NCBI GenBank assembly: GCA_020435025.1
Contig: JAGRAG010000006.1
Span: forward strand, 1 to 16,397
From: Bdellovibrionales bacterium
GTDB taxonomy: Bacteria > Bdellovibrionota > Bdellovibrionia > Bdellovibrionales > UBA1609
Reading direction: 5' to 3'
DNA length: 16,397 bases
The notes under the pieces are model-generated. The model worked only from the letters and a program-made list of their open reading frames with translations. It was not told the DNA's origin and did not search any database. Position 1 is the stretch's first letter; the number at the start of each line of letters is the position of its first letter. Shown here piece after piece: positions 1 through 7,804 of this stretch. Both the position numbers and the translations under genes were made by a program.

Positions 1-1279
1 ACTTTTCGCCCAATTCTTGATTTGGTGCGATTGGGGAAAAACCTTTCGGATCCGCCTTTATTGTTAAAAAAGTCACATAGTAATCGACAAGTAACTCGCG
101 AAATTCTTTGTTTTGTTTCTTAAAACGTTCTGAAGCCAGAAATGAAGGTGCGATTTTGCTATCGGGACTAGTAAGTGGGTCAGTGTCAAGATCGCTAGAT
201 AGTTTATAGCCCTCACCGGCAAACCCTGCGGCGAGGGCTGGCAGAACAACTCTCGTTTCAAGGTTGAGATAGTGTTTGTAAGCAGATCCCTTAATATTTG
301 ATTTGTACGGGACATCTACTTCTCTGTTGATAAGTTCTAGGTGGTAAATCATCTGATTGATGTCGTTAAACGATAGATCTTTAACAAGACCTTGTTGCTC
401 GGCAACTTTTTTTCTAAAAAACTCTTCGCGCTTGGGGGATTCAGCTTTTATCTTACCATCGATATTGACCTTAATGCCGGGAGTGGTCTTTAGAACTAAA
501 TCTTTGAGTTCTTCAAGAAGGCTAGACAGCGAATCGGCGAGCGCAAAACTTGGCCCGAATTGAAAGAAATTCTTGTTTTTTAAGTCAATAGCTTCAGGGC
601 ATTGCCTTTGAAATGATAGAAAGATCTCTGAGGCATATTGTTTGTAATCAAGTCCAGGAACACGGGGCCGGGGGAGTTTACTGACGAAACGCAGGAGTGG
701 GTATGACAAAGCCCCCCACCAAACTATTGATTCTTCGAACATCTGTTTAGACCATACTGATACTTCCACGCTATCAGGGGGTAAGTTGCAAAGATTTGAG
801 AGACTTCTTGCGATTTCAACTGAGTCCGATTTCCTATTTTCAACAAACTCCTCAGAGAAATAAAGTTGTCGCCAAATATCAAGACCAGCAGTGGTTGAGG
901 CTGAGAGGCCGACCCCTCTATTTAATGTGATGATATTGCGGCTCTGGATGAGCGCTTTTTCTGGCTTGAAGTTTGGCTGTCCAGAGAGTTTTGAATCAAG
1001 CAATCCTGGTAGTAAAAGGCTGGTCGCTGATTGAGCCCTTGCCTTTCGCTGAAAACTTTCACCTGTACCACCAAACCTTTCAAGTAAGTCGGCAACATAT
1101 AAATCTATATTAACCTTCACATATAGTGACGAAACCAAGTGCTCTTTCAAAATGAGATGAGCTGCTTCATCGATTTTTTCTTGTGGGATTGGTGGCCCCT
1201 GAGGCTCATCTTTCTGGCAGGCCGAGATAGATAGGGCAATCAAAGGCAAAACGAGAATGTGACGAAAAACCTTGGTCAC
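1..1279 (-). CDS. Large predicted outer-membrane lipoprotein, C-terminus cut by window edge
   Basis: A reading frame stays open on the minus strand from a GTG at 1279 to the window edge: 426 codons with no stop, so the C-terminus is missing. The start is well supported because GGAGG lies five bases upstream of the GTG. The first 21 residues are MTKVFRHILVLPLIALSISAC, read here as a basic start (MTKVFRH), a hydrophobic core and a lipobox ISAC with Cys21, followed by Gln-Lys-Asp-Glu. A residue other than Asp after the lipidated Cys suggests outer-membrane sorting under the standard rule. The mature part is mixed helical with no transmembrane segment. It includes a Trp-rich patch (IVWWGALSYPLLRF) and a Lys/Glu-rich stretch in the C-terminal half. 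I do not recognise the family. It could be an orphan lipoprotein typical of predatory bacteria. Confidence 0.8.
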   Translation of the reverse strand, partial: MTKVFRHILVLPLIALSISACQKDEPQGPPIPQEKIDEAAHLILKEHLVSSLYVKVNIDLYVADLLERFGGTGESFQRKARAQSATSLLLPGLLDSKLSGQPNFKPEKALIQSRNIITLNRGVGLSASTTAGLDIWRQLYFSEEFVENRKSDSVEIARSLSNLCNLPPDSVEVSVWSKQMFEESIVWWGALSYPLLRFVSKLPRPRVPGLDYKQYASEIFLSFQRQCPEAIDLKNKNFFQFGPSFALADSLSSLLEELKDLVLKTTPGIKVNIDGKIKAESPKREEFFRKKVAEQQGLVKDLSFNDINQMIYHLELINREVDVPYKSNIKGSAYKHYLNLETRVVLPALAAGFAGEGYKLSSDLDTDPLTSPDSKIAPSFLASERFKKQNKEFRELLVDYYVTFLTIKADPKGFSPIAPNQELGEK

Positions 1280-1324
1280 TAAGACCTCCAGCGAATTAAA
1301 AGGCATCAATAATATGACTTGAAA

Positions 1325-1352
1325 TCTATACTGCGCACGGTCGGCGCGTAAA
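1325..1352 (-). promoter_or_regulatory. Putative sigma-70 promoter of the lipoprotein gene
   Basis: On the minus strand TTTACG (1352-1347) is separated by 16 bases from TATAGA (1330-1325), giving a leader of roughly 40 nt before the GTG at 1279. Each hexamer matches four of six consensus bases. The spacer carries two GCGC copies facing each other, which could be a small hairpin or an operator. Confidence 0.4.
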
Positions 1353-1445
1353 GGGTTATAATCACGACATATAATGTTTTCAGGATGTGTCTAGAAGTCG
1401 GACATCTTGAGTGGGAAGAGCAATTCCAAGGAGAAGGAAAGTAAA

Positions 1446-1535
1446 TGGCGGAGAGACAGAGATTCGAACTCTGGTGACAGTTTCCCGCCAACACGGGTTC
1501 CAGCCGTGCGCCTTCAACCACTCAGCCACCTCTCC
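1446..1535 (-). tRNA. tRNA-Ser (anticodon GGA)
   Basis: Read on the minus strand this is a 90-nt class II tRNA with an encoded CCA end. The acceptor stem GGAGAGG pairs with TCTCTCC (one G-U), and the discriminator is G73. The anticodon stem CACGG/CCGTG closes the loop CTGGAAC, giving anticodon GGA. A long variable arm and the T arm CAGAG-TTCGAAT-CTCTG follow. The extended variable arm and G73 fit serine identity. It starts 56 nt after the tadA stop on the same strand, so co-transcription is possible. No clear terminator follows. Confidence 0.95.
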
Positions 1536-1591
1536 GCAATAAAATTGGAAGCTTGGATTTAGCACCTTTCTTGGGAAGGAGCAAGATTCCC

Positions 1592-2068
1592 CTAATCGAC
1601 CTTTGATTTTTTTCGGCGTTCCTTGAAAAACTCGGTCAGAATTCGCGAGCAGGGCTCTTCCAAGACGCCAGAAAGAACTTCTGATTGATGGTTTAAACGA
1701 GCATCACCGAGAATTTGATAAAGAGAGTTCACTCCGCCACCTTTAGGGTCCGTGGTTCCAAAAACAACCCGCCGGAGACGGCTTTGAACGATGGCTCCGG
1801 CACACATCACACAAGGTTCTAGGGTCACATATAAGTCACAATCGACAAGCCTCCAAGCCCCCAAGGCCTTACTGGCCATGGAAATGGCTCTGATTTCCGC
1901 ATGCTCAAGCGCCGAGCTTTCGGTCTCCTTTAGATTGTGGGTCTGAGCCAAAACCTTTCCATCCTTAACGATGATGGCCCCGACAGGCACTTCTCCCAGG
2001 TCTCGGGCTTTCCGAGCCTCCTCAAGGGCTATTTGCATGTAGAAGGCGTCGTCGAGACTCTGTGGCAA
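1592..2068 (-). CDS. tadA: tRNA-specific adenosine deaminase TadA
   Basis: Predicted zinc-dependent deaminase that converts the wobble adenosine of tRNA-Arg(ACG) to inosine so that one tRNA reads CGU, CGC and CGA. The 158-residue length is normal for TadA. The deaminase signature is intact: HAE (His56 zinc ligand, Glu58 proton shuttle) and PCVMC (Cys86 and Cys89 zinc ligands). The start is a TTG at 2068. It is chosen because GGAG lies seven bases upstream and the N-terminus aligns with the family there; the next in-frame ATG falls at residue 11 and would trim helix 1. The same strand continues into tRNA-Ser. The gene is divergent from rpsU, with about 160 nt between them. Cytosine or guanine deaminases share the fold, but the EPCVMCAGAI context favours TadA. 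Confidence 0.93.
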   Translation of the reverse strand: MPQSLDDAFYMQIALEEARKARDLGEVPVGAIIVKDGKVLAQTHNLKETESSALEHAEIRAISMASKALGAWRLVDCDLYVTLEPCVMCAGAIVQSRLRRVVFGTTDPKGGGVNSLYQILGDARLNHQSEVLSGVLEEPCSRILTEFFKERRKKSKVD

Positions 2069-2128
2069 CGCTGCGCTCCAATCGTGATGGGGTTTGTGGA
2101 AAATCAGCCTACGAGCCCGTCTTAGGGT

Positions 2129-2156
2129 TTGTCAACCGCGTCGGAATCTGTTATTC
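2129..2156 (+). promoter_or_regulatory. Putative promoter of the rpsU-yqeY-dnaG-rpoD operon
   Basis: TTGTCA (2129-2134), a 16-base spacer and TTATTC (2151-2156) lie about 75 bases before the rpsU start, in the gap between the divergent tadA and rpsU genes. The -35 box is good (five of six); the -10 box is weak. Confidence 0.35.
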
Positions 2157-2229
2157 CTACCCATTCATTTTTACAGCACACAACCCATGGGGTTCCTGCG
2201 AGTCTACGAGAAAGGCGGGTGAGAGAGTT

Positions 2230-2427
2230 ATGGCATTTGTAAAATTAAGAGATAGCGAAGCTTTTGAACAGGCCTTCCGCAGATTTAAAAAATCTTGTGA
2301 AAAATCAGGAATTTTATCGGAAGTTAAAAAGCGCGAGCATTACGAGAAACCAGGTATTCGTCGTAAGAAAAAATCACTGGCTGCCCGTAAGAGACAAGTG
2401 AAAAAAATGCGTAAATTTGGACGTTAG
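2230..2427 (+). CDS. rpsU: 30S ribosomal protein S21
   Basis: Small basic ribosomal protein of the 30S subunit that takes part in early mRNA engagement near the 3' end of 16S rRNA. The product has 65 residues and starts MAFVKLRDSEAFEQAFRRFK. The family hallmarks are the early V-K-L-R-D/E strand, the helix with FRRFKKSCEKSGIL, the EVKKREHYEKP turn, and a strongly basic tail (RRKKKSLAARKRQVKKMRKFGR is mostly Arg/Lys). The frame is open further upstream, but the ATG at 2230 matches the known S21 N-terminus and has a purine-rich GAGAG before it. It is the first gene of the macromolecular-synthesis operon; yqeY follows after 23 nt. Confidence 0.95.
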   Translation: MAFVKLRDSEAFEQAFRRFKKSCEKSGILSEVKKREHYEKPGIRRKKKSLAARKRQVKKMRKFGR

Positions 2428-2450
2428 TCTTAAACTCATTTGGGATTTTT

Positions 2451-2897
2451 ATGAGTCTAAAAGAACAGATACAGGCCGACGTGAAGTCGGCCATGAAAGA
2501 GCGAGATTCAGAGCGCTTAACGGCTTTAAGATCTTTGCAATCTTCGATTAAAAATAAAGAGATTGAATCACGTCCAAATGAAATAACTGACAATGACATC
2601 TTGGACGTCATCAAGAAAACGGCAAAAAAGCACAAAGACTCTATTGACCAGTTTAAAGCAGCTGGCCGCGAGGATTTGGTGGAAAAGGAGAGTTTCGAAC
2701 TTTCTTTAATCGAGAAGTATCTTCCAGCGCAGATGGGAGAAGCTGAGGTTAAAGCCATCGTAGTAAAAGCGATCGAAACTGTGGGGGCCACTTCAATGAA
2801 AGAGATGGGGGCTGTGATGAAAGAAGTCATGGCGCAAACTCAAGGGGCTGCCGACAATAAACTGATCAGTCAGATCGTTCGCGACAGCTTGTCATAA
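2451..2897 (+). CDS. yqeY: GatB/YqeY domain protein
   Basis: A 148-residue helical protein of the YqeY family, related to the tail domain of GatB, the amidotransferase subunit that binds tRNA. Its exact role is not settled; a tRNA-amidation accessory function is usually assumed. Family marks are the N-terminal SLKEQIQADVKSAMK helix, RLTALRSLQSSIKNKEIE, the central LSLIEKYLPAQM segment, and the C-terminal MKEMGAVMKEVMAQ...AADNKLISQIV. This corresponds to the usual 'G.VMK.....G.ADGK.V...V' ending, with Asn where Gly is common in the ADGK turn. GGGA precedes the ATG by five bases. Position between rpsU and dnaG is the conserved arrangement in many Firmicutes and former Deltaproteobacteria. Confidence 0.92.
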   Translation: MSLKEQIQADVKSAMKERDSERLTALRSLQSSIKNKEIESRPNEITDNDILDVIKKTAKKHKDSIDQFKAAGREDLVEKESFELSLIEKYLPAQMGEAEVKAIVVKAIETVGATSMKEMGAVMKEVMAQTQGAADNKLISQIVRDSLS

Positions 2898-2954
2898 AGT
2901 TCAAAGTCACATTTTGGGGGTGGAAGCTCCCGATAAACATGATGGGAAAGCTAC

Positions 2955-4838
2955 ATGAAATTTAGCCAGAGTTTCATTGAGAAAGTACGTGACGCCAATA
3001 ACATTGTCGACGTGATTTCTCAATTTACTCAACTCAAAAGGGCTGGGGGGCGAATGACAGGCCTTTGTCCCTTTCCTGATCACAATGAGAAAACGGCGAG
3101 CTTTTCGGTTTCTGAAGACAAGCAAGTTTATTACTGCTTTGGCTGTAAGAAGTCAGGGAACATCTATACGGCCGTTCAAGAATTACAAGGCATGAGCTTT
3201 CCTGAAGCCGTTGAGTATTTAGCTGGTAAAGCGCACATCCCCATACCTGTAGAGTCTTATGAAAAAGGCGGTGTGCCTAAAAAAGAAAAAGAGACAGAAA
3301 AAAAATCTTTATTTCGTGTTTCTGAAATCGCGGCTCAATATTTTCACAACAATCTTTTGCGACTTCCGGCACAACATCCAGTTCGTCAATACTGTGAAAG
3401 ACGAGGGTTGAGCGAAGAGATCATTCAACTCTTTAAAGTTGGATATGCTCTCCCCGAATGGGAAGGGTTGGTTCATCACTTTCAAAAAGTACAGGTGCCG
3501 ATCAAATTGGCGGAAGACCTAGGTTTGGTGCGCTCAAGAGGTGAGGGGAAATCCGGACACTACGATCTTTTTCGTGAGCGGGTGATGTTTCCAATTGTCT
3601 CTCATACAGGGCGACACATTGGTTTTGGTGGACGTGTTTTAGGAGATGAGCTTCCGAAGTACATCAATAGTCCGGAGTCTCAGATTTTTAATAAGGGCCA
3701 TATTTTTTATGGTCTTAATGAAACTGCAAAATTCATTCGTACTGAAGATGAAGTGATTGTGGTGGAAGGCTATATGGATTTTCTGGCTCTTTATGCAGCC
3801 GGGGTAAAAAATGTTGTCGCTACACTGGGTACGGCTTTAACCATCGATCATGCTAAGCTTTTAAAGCGTTACACCAAACGAGTTATTGTGCTTTTTGATG
3901 GCGATTCTGCGGGACAAAATGCTGCGGAAAGAAGCTTGCCAATTCTTCTCAGTGAAAGCCTTTTACCGCGAGGACTGATTCTTCCGGATAAATTAGATCC
4001 GGATGACTACATAAAAAAATTCGGTGTTGAATCCTTGCGGTCGCAAATGCAATCGGCAAAAGAACTTTTCATTCAGTTTCTTGATGGTCAATTGACCAAC
4101 TATCGGAGCACAGCTTCGGAAAAGATTTTGATACTCGATAAGTTGGCTCCGGTTTTTCATAAAATCGCAGATGCACGTCTTAAAAGGCTTTATGCGAACG
4201 AAATTGCCAGTCGTTTAGGGGTCACCTTGGACTTCTTGCGTCAGGCATTGGCTGGAAATAAGGGGAAAAGTTCCTACCCCCCTGACTTAGCCCAAACTGG
4301 GGCTGCAAAAAGCGTCAACGAATCGGACAACTCTGAAAAAAAGCCGGAACAAGTTAAAAAAATCAAGGTGTTAGGGGCCCCAAAGACGGAACTGTTTTTG
4401 CTTAACCTCTCCTTGCAAAATGAGCAGTTATTTATAAATGCCATGGAGTCTCCAGTGAAGGAGTCGCTGGGTCATCAAGGGATCAAAGAGCTTTTTCTGA
4501 GAGCCATTGAGATTTATGGACAAATGCCAAATAATTTTGGTAAGTTAACAGCTTTGTTAGTAAGTGAAGTGGACCCTCCCGAAGTCGTAACTCTGCACCT
4601 TTCTAAAGAGTTATCAGAGCTCAGTGAGGAAGACCGCCAAAAGACGTTTTTAGACTGTAAATATAGAATTTTAGATAAGCATTTACGTCTAGAATCAAAA
4701 CGCCTCTCTCAGTCTCTCAGTGTGGGGAGTGAAGAGGAACGAAAAGATAAGTTGGAACAGATTATGAATATCCAAAGGGATAGAAGAAATCTGGCAAGAG
4801 ATATAGATCCTACGTTAAAGGAAATGGAGCCAAAATAA
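2955..4838 (+). CDS. dnaG: DNA primase
   Basis: Synthesises the RNA primers used in chromosome replication and works with the DnaB helicase. The protein has 627 residues, within the family range. The N-terminal CHC2 zinc ribbon uses Cys38, His43, Cys61 and Cys64. The catalytic core runs from about residue 120. The TOPRIM domain shows VVEGYMD (Glu271, Asp275) and LFDGDSAG (Asp315, Asp317), the metal-binding acidic residues. After about residue 435 comes a polar, low-complexity linker (Lys/Glu/Ser), then the C-terminal helical region that normally binds DnaB. The ATG at 2955 is preceded by GGGA at seven bases; two upstream ATGs are out of frame. A 57-nt gap separates it from yqeY. Its TAA overlaps the rpoD ATG (TAATG), which indicates translational coupling. 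Confidence 0.97.
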   Translation: MKFSQSFIEKVRDANNIVDVISQFTQLKRAGGRMTGLCPFPDHNEKTASFSVSEDKQVYYCFGCKKSGNIYTAVQELQGMSFPEAVEYLAGKAHIPIPVESYEKGGVPKKEKETEKKSLFRVSEIAAQYFHNNLLRLPAQHPVRQYCERRGLSEEIIQLFKVGYALPEWEGLVHHFQKVQVPIKLAEDLGLVRSRGEGKSGHYDLFRERVMFPIVSHTGRHIGFGGRVLGDELPKYINSPESQIFNKGHIFYGLNETAKFIRTEDEVIVVEGYMDFLALYAAGVKNVVATLGTALTIDHAKLLKRYTKRVIVLFDGDSAGQNAAERSLPILLSESLLPRGLILPDKLDPDDYIKKFGVESLRSQMQSAKELFIQFLDGQLTNYRSTASEKILILDKLAPVFHKIADARLKRLYANEIASRLGVTLDFLRQALAGNKGKSSYPPDLAQTGAAKSVNESDNSEKKPEQVKKIKVLGAPKTELFLLNLSLQNEQLFINAMESPVKESLGHQGIKELFLRAIEIYGQMPNNFGKLTALLVSEVDPPEVVTLHLSKELSELSEEDRQKTFLDCKYRILDKHLRLESKRLSQSLSVGSEEERKDKLEQIMNIQRDRRNLARDIDPTLKEMEPK

Positions 4839-6694
4839 TGAGTAAAAAAGGTGCAAATTCAGCGGCTGAGGGAGATCGAATCGTTCTGTCAATGGAGCAA
4901 CAACAGGCATTGATAGTTGAAGAAATTCAACGATTTATCAAGTTCGCTAAGGAAAAAGGCTCAATCACAATTACAGAAATCAACGAGCTTCTGCCTCAGG
5001 AAATCATAGCTGCTCCGGTACTTGATTCTTTCATGCAAGCTCTTGAGGTCAACGGTGTATTAATTACAGAGGCCGGTAAAAATGGAAGTGATGACGAAGA
5101 AAATCTCTTTCTATCTGACCCTGATTCTGAAGAAGAAAAAGTCGACGATGAAGAGTCTGACACCAAAGGCAGTGACCCTGTTCGCTTATACCTTCGAAAA
5201 ATGGGAAGCGTGTCTCTACTCACTCGTGAAGGCGAAGTAGAAATTGCTCAGAGAATTGAAAATGGAGAACGTGAAATTGTTCGAGCGATGCTTATGTCAC
5301 CGATCGGAACGCAAGAGATCATTGATCTAGGGACCCGTCTTGATGAAGGAAAGGTCAAGCTTAAGGCCATTTTCCGTGGTCTCGAAGATGAAGAGACTCA
5401 ATACGAAGAAGAAGAATACATCGCCAAAATTCATGAATTGATCGGTCATGTAAAAGAGTATCGAGCTAAAGCGACCCCTTACTTTGAAATTCTAAGAGAC
5501 AATCCTCGAAAATCAGAGGCGGTCATAGAAGCTGAGGTGGAGCTTTCTAAGCTCAATGAAATTTTGATGGTTGATTTTGAAAAGATCAATTTTAACCGAA
5601 AAACAATCAATCGAATTGTTATTAAATTCAAAAACCTTGTCGGTCGTATGACGGAATTGCGTAAACGTATCCGCATTGCTTTAGAAAAAAGCCGTTGCGC
5701 ATCTGTTGACGACTTAGCGCGACTATTTAAGATTTGTGAATCTAACGAAAGTGAGATGAGCAAACTCACTCGTGAAACCGGATTGTCTTACAGCGCTTTT
5801 CGTCAGCACGTCCGATTAGCGACGGATGCTGATAAAAGATTAAAGCGATTGGCCGAAGAAACACAGATGAATTTCGAATGGATTCAGGACTCAAACGTCA
5901 TTATCTGGCGTGGAGAGGTTCAGGCCGACAAAGCGAAAGCGGAATTGGTTGAAGCCAACCTTCGTTTGGTGGTTTCGATTGCCAAAAAGTACGCTAACCG
6001 TGGACTTCAATTTTTGGATCTGATCCAAGAAGGAAACATTGGCTTAATGAAAGCTGTTGATAAATTCGAATACCGTCGTGGTTATAAGTTTTCAACTTAT
6101 GCCACTTGGTGGATTCGTCAGGCGATCACTCGAGCCATTGCCGACCAAGCAAGAACGATCCGTGTTCCTGTGCATATGATTGAAACGATTAATAAGCTAG
6201 TTAGGACTTCTCGTCAGTTGGTTCAAGAATTGGGACGAGAGCCAACTCCTGAAGAGATCACTGAAAAAATGGACATGTCTGTTGAGAAGGTTCGAAAAGT
6301 CTTAAAGATTGCTAAAGAACCCATCAGCTTGGAAACTCCTGTTGGCGAAGAAGACTCTCACTTGGGTGATTTTATCGAAGATAAAAAAGTGATCAATCCT
6401 TCAGAAGCCATTGTGAACTTGAACTTGGCTGAGCAAACCCGCCAAGTGCTCTCGACCTTAACGCCTCGAGAAGAGAAAGTCTTAAGAATGCGTTTTGGTA
6501 TTGGTGAAGAAAGTGATCACACTCTTGAAGAAGTCGGGCAGGATTTTAACGTGACACGTGAGCGTATTCGTCAGATTGAGGCGAAGGCTCTTCGTAAATT
6601 GCGACACCCCAGCCGATCAAACCGACTGCGCACCTTCATTGATTCTCGCATAGATGCCGCTCTTGCTGAGGGTGATGGCAACGGCGAGGTCTAA
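4838..6694 (+). CDS. rpoD: RNA polymerase primary sigma factor (sigma-70)
   Basis: Housekeeping sigma factor that directs RNA polymerase to -35/-10 promoters. The 618 residues include region 1.1 (about 20-80), a very acidic linker (about 84-112), region 1.2 beginning DPVRLYLRKMG (113-123), and a long, charged non-conserved region (about 150-350) as in proteobacterial RpoD. Region 2 follows with LRLVVSIAKKYANRG (375-389), DLIQEGNIGLMKAV and the -10-recognising helix YKFSTYATWWIRQAI (416-430). Region 3 is around 440-520. Region 4.2 has TLEEVGQDFNVTRERIRQIE (562-581), the -35-binding helix-turn-helix. The start ATG overlaps the dnaG stop by one base. All DNA-contact motifs look intact, so the group 1 assignment is firm. 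Confidence 0.98.
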   Translation: MSKKGANSAAEGDRIVLSMEQQQALIVEEIQRFIKFAKEKGSITITEINELLPQEIIAAPVLDSFMQALEVNGVLITEAGKNGSDDEENLFLSDPDSEEEKVDDEESDTKGSDPVRLYLRKMGSVSLLTREGEVEIAQRIENGEREIVRAMLMSPIGTQEIIDLGTRLDEGKVKLKAIFRGLEDEETQYEEEEYIAKIHELIGHVKEYRAKATPYFEILRDNPRKSEAVIEAEVELSKLNEILMVDFEKINFNRKTINRIVIKFKNLVGRMTELRKRIRIALEKSRCASVDDLARLFKICESNESEMSKLTRETGLSYSAFRQHVRLATDADKRLKRLAEETQMNFEWIQDSNVIIWRGEVQADKAKAELVEANLRLVVSIAKKYANRGLQFLDLIQEGNIGLMKAVDKFEYRRGYKFSTYATWWIRQAITRAIADQARTIRVPVHMIETINKLVRTSRQLVQELGREPTPEEITEKMDMSVEKVRKVLKIAKEPISLETPVGEEDSHLGDFIEDKKVINPSEAIVNLNLAEQTRQVLSTLTPREEKVLRMRFGIGEESDHTLEEVGQDFNVTRERIRQIEAKALRKLRHPSRSNRLRTFIDSRIDAALAEGDGNGEV

Positions 6695-6713
6695 TTCGAA
6701 GACCATGAATAAG

Positions 6714-6739
6714 GACTTGCCCGGAATCTTGGGCAAGTC
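6714..6739 (+). terminator. Stem-loop after rpoD
   Basis: A perfect 9-bp stem GACTTGCCC/GGGCAAGTC with an 8-nt loop begins 20 bases after the rpoD stop. The downstream sequence TATATTACT is only weakly U-rich, so termination may be partial, or the stem may mainly stabilise the 3' end. The same bases also look like the promoter of the next tRNA (see the 6717-6745 entry). Confidence 0.55.
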
Positions 6740-6745
6740 TATATT
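6717..6745 (+). promoter_or_regulatory. Putative tRNA promoter inside the rpoD stem-loop
   Basis: TTGCCC (6717-6722), a spacer of exactly 17 bases, and TATATT (6740-6745) would start transcription about 11 bases before tRNA position 1. The -35 box matches four and the -10 box five of six consensus bases. The -35 lies in the left arm of the rpoD stem-loop, and the -10 starts directly after the right arm. Confidence 0.5.
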
Positions 6746-6762
6746 ACTCGAACACAATTTAT

Positions 6763-6839
6763 GGGGGCTTAGCTTAGTTGGTTAAAGCATCCGGCTCATA
6801 ACCGGAGGATCGGAGGTTCGAGTCCTCCAGCCCCTACCA
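6763..6839 (+). tRNA. tRNA with anticodon CAT, probably elongator tRNA-Met
   Basis: A 77-nt cloverleaf including an encoded CCA. The acceptor arm GGGGGCT pairs with AGCCCCT, leaving a G1-U72 wobble; the discriminator is A73. The anticodon stem TCCGG/CCGGA encloses CTCATAA, anticodon CAT. The T arm is GGAGG-TTCGAGT-CCTCC. It is not the initiator, because the three stacked G-C pairs of the initiator anticodon stem are absent. Elongator Met is preferred. A tRNA-Ile whose C34 becomes lysidine has the same loop sequence and cannot be fully excluded by reading alone. Confidence 0.9.
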
Positions 6840-6846
6840 ATAAAAT

Positions 6847-6872
6847 ACCCAAGCCAGAGGCTTGGGTTTTTT
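6847..6872 (+). terminator. Strong rho-independent terminator, likely bidirectional
   Basis: A 9-bp perfect stem ACCCAAGCC/GGCTTGGGT with a three-base AGA loop is followed by a run of six T, eight bases after the tRNA end. Read from the minus strand the same stem is followed by TATTTTATT, so it may also end the convergent araC-type transcript that stops at 6940. Confidence 0.9.
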
Positions 6873-6939
6873 ATTGGAATTGTGTTGAAGCGCCGAAATT
6901 CAAAAGAACGGCTATCTATTTAAGGGGCATCTGTAATTA

Positions 6940-7746
6940 CTAATCTATATTCTTAAGACGTTTAAATGCAAAAGGCTTTACAGGATAAATTTTTCGAAAG
7001 TGCTCGTTAAACAATCTTGGATCGCCAAAACCCATATCATAACTGATTTGGGAAATCGATCTTTGGCTTTTCAATAAGTCCCTCACGGACGTTATGACTC
7101 TTAATTGATTGACGTACTTTAAAGGGGAAAGGCCAAAAGATCTTTTGAAGTAACGACTGATCACGGAAATATCTTTGTTCATATGCTTAGCAAGATCGTT
7201 AATTTTAAAATTTGTCCGCCAATTGAGATGAATCCACTCTTGGACTCTAAAAGATAGCTCGGTCGGGTTAGAACACCGACTGAGTTGTTTTTGAGGTAGC
7301 TCCGGAAAGTTTTCAAAAAACTGAGCAAAAAGCTCAAATAAATTTTTTGTGTCATCACTATAATTTACACAGATTGCCTTATCAGGAGCGCCTCTTGATA
7401 GAGGGATTTCACTAACCAATAATTCGAACTCGATCTCTCCTTTCGGCAAAACCCACTCAACGACGCTCTTTCCAGGGATGTATCCCATTATTTGTTGTCC
7501 TAGAAAAATTCTTGCGCCATCTCGAACAACTGAAATTTCTCCTTTCTTAGAAAGGGCATAGAAAAAGACCCAACCTTGACCAAAAATATCTATATGATGA
7601 GTTTCTTGGTCCAATAGGCGCGCACGTTTTATTGTGAAGACTTCTTGGGAAAGAAGACTGTATGTGCCGCCAAGCTCTGGAACGTCAACGACATGCCCTA
7701 GTGCTTTTTTTTGTTTGTCCTTGAAATGGTGGTGATCGAAATCCAT
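6940..7746 (-). CDS. AraC-family transcriptional regulator (first of two paralogues)
   Basis: The product has 268 residues. The C-terminal AraC/XylS DNA-binding domain has helix-turn-helix 1 at about 181-201 (NDLAKHMNKDISVISRYFKR) and helix-turn-helix 2 at about 230-252 (ISQISYDMGFGDPRLFNEHF), ending in the usual P-F-A-F-K-R. The N-terminal half is a cupin-like beta-rich sensor with FGQGW (55-59) and EWVLPKG (97-103). The same spacing recurs in the regulator at 9400, so the two are probably paralogues. The frame reaches 7764, but the ATG at 7746 has AAGGA four bases upstream and the longer start has none. It lies 58 nt after the glycosyltransferase on the same strand and probably shares its transcript. 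Ligand and targets are unknown. Confidence 0.85.
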   Translation of the reverse strand: MDFDHHHFKDKQKKALGHVVDVPELGGTYSLLSQEVFTIKRARLLDQETHHIDIFGQGWVFFYALSKKGEISVVRDGARIFLGQQIMGYIPGKSVVEWVLPKGEIEFELLVSEIPLSRGAPDKAICVNYSDDTKNLFELFAQFFENFPELPQKQLSRCSNPTELSFRVQEWIHLNWRTNFKINDLAKHMNKDISVISRYFKRSFGLSPLKYVNQLRVITSVRDLLKSQRSISQISYDMGFGDPRLFNEHFRKIYPVKPFAFKRLKNID

Positions 7747-7804
7747 ACCTTCCTTTGAAACCATACAGAAATATGTTTAGCCAGTTTGACAAAGAAAGCA
7801 AATG

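Noticed and set aside
73..563. Short open frames on both strands at 73-315 and 357-563
   Set aside because: Both lie inside the long lipoprotein frame, in other reading frames; the lipoprotein has the better start and continuous coding.
1330..1352. GC-rich dyad GCGC...GCGC as a terminator for tRNA-Ser
   Set aside because: The stem is short and imperfect with no U-tract; it sits in a probable promoter spacer instead.
1306..1565. Two overlapping minus-strand open frames of 60-70 codons around 1306-1565
   Set aside because: They run through tRNA-Ser and its flanks and contain tRNA-derived residues, so they are not genes.
2324..2830. 168-codon minus-strand open frame
   Set aside because: Antisense to rpsU and yqeY, both firmly identified; no ribosome-binding site or family resemblance.
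5479..5769. Minus-strand open frame opposite rpoD
   Set aside because: Shadow of the rpoD coding sequence.
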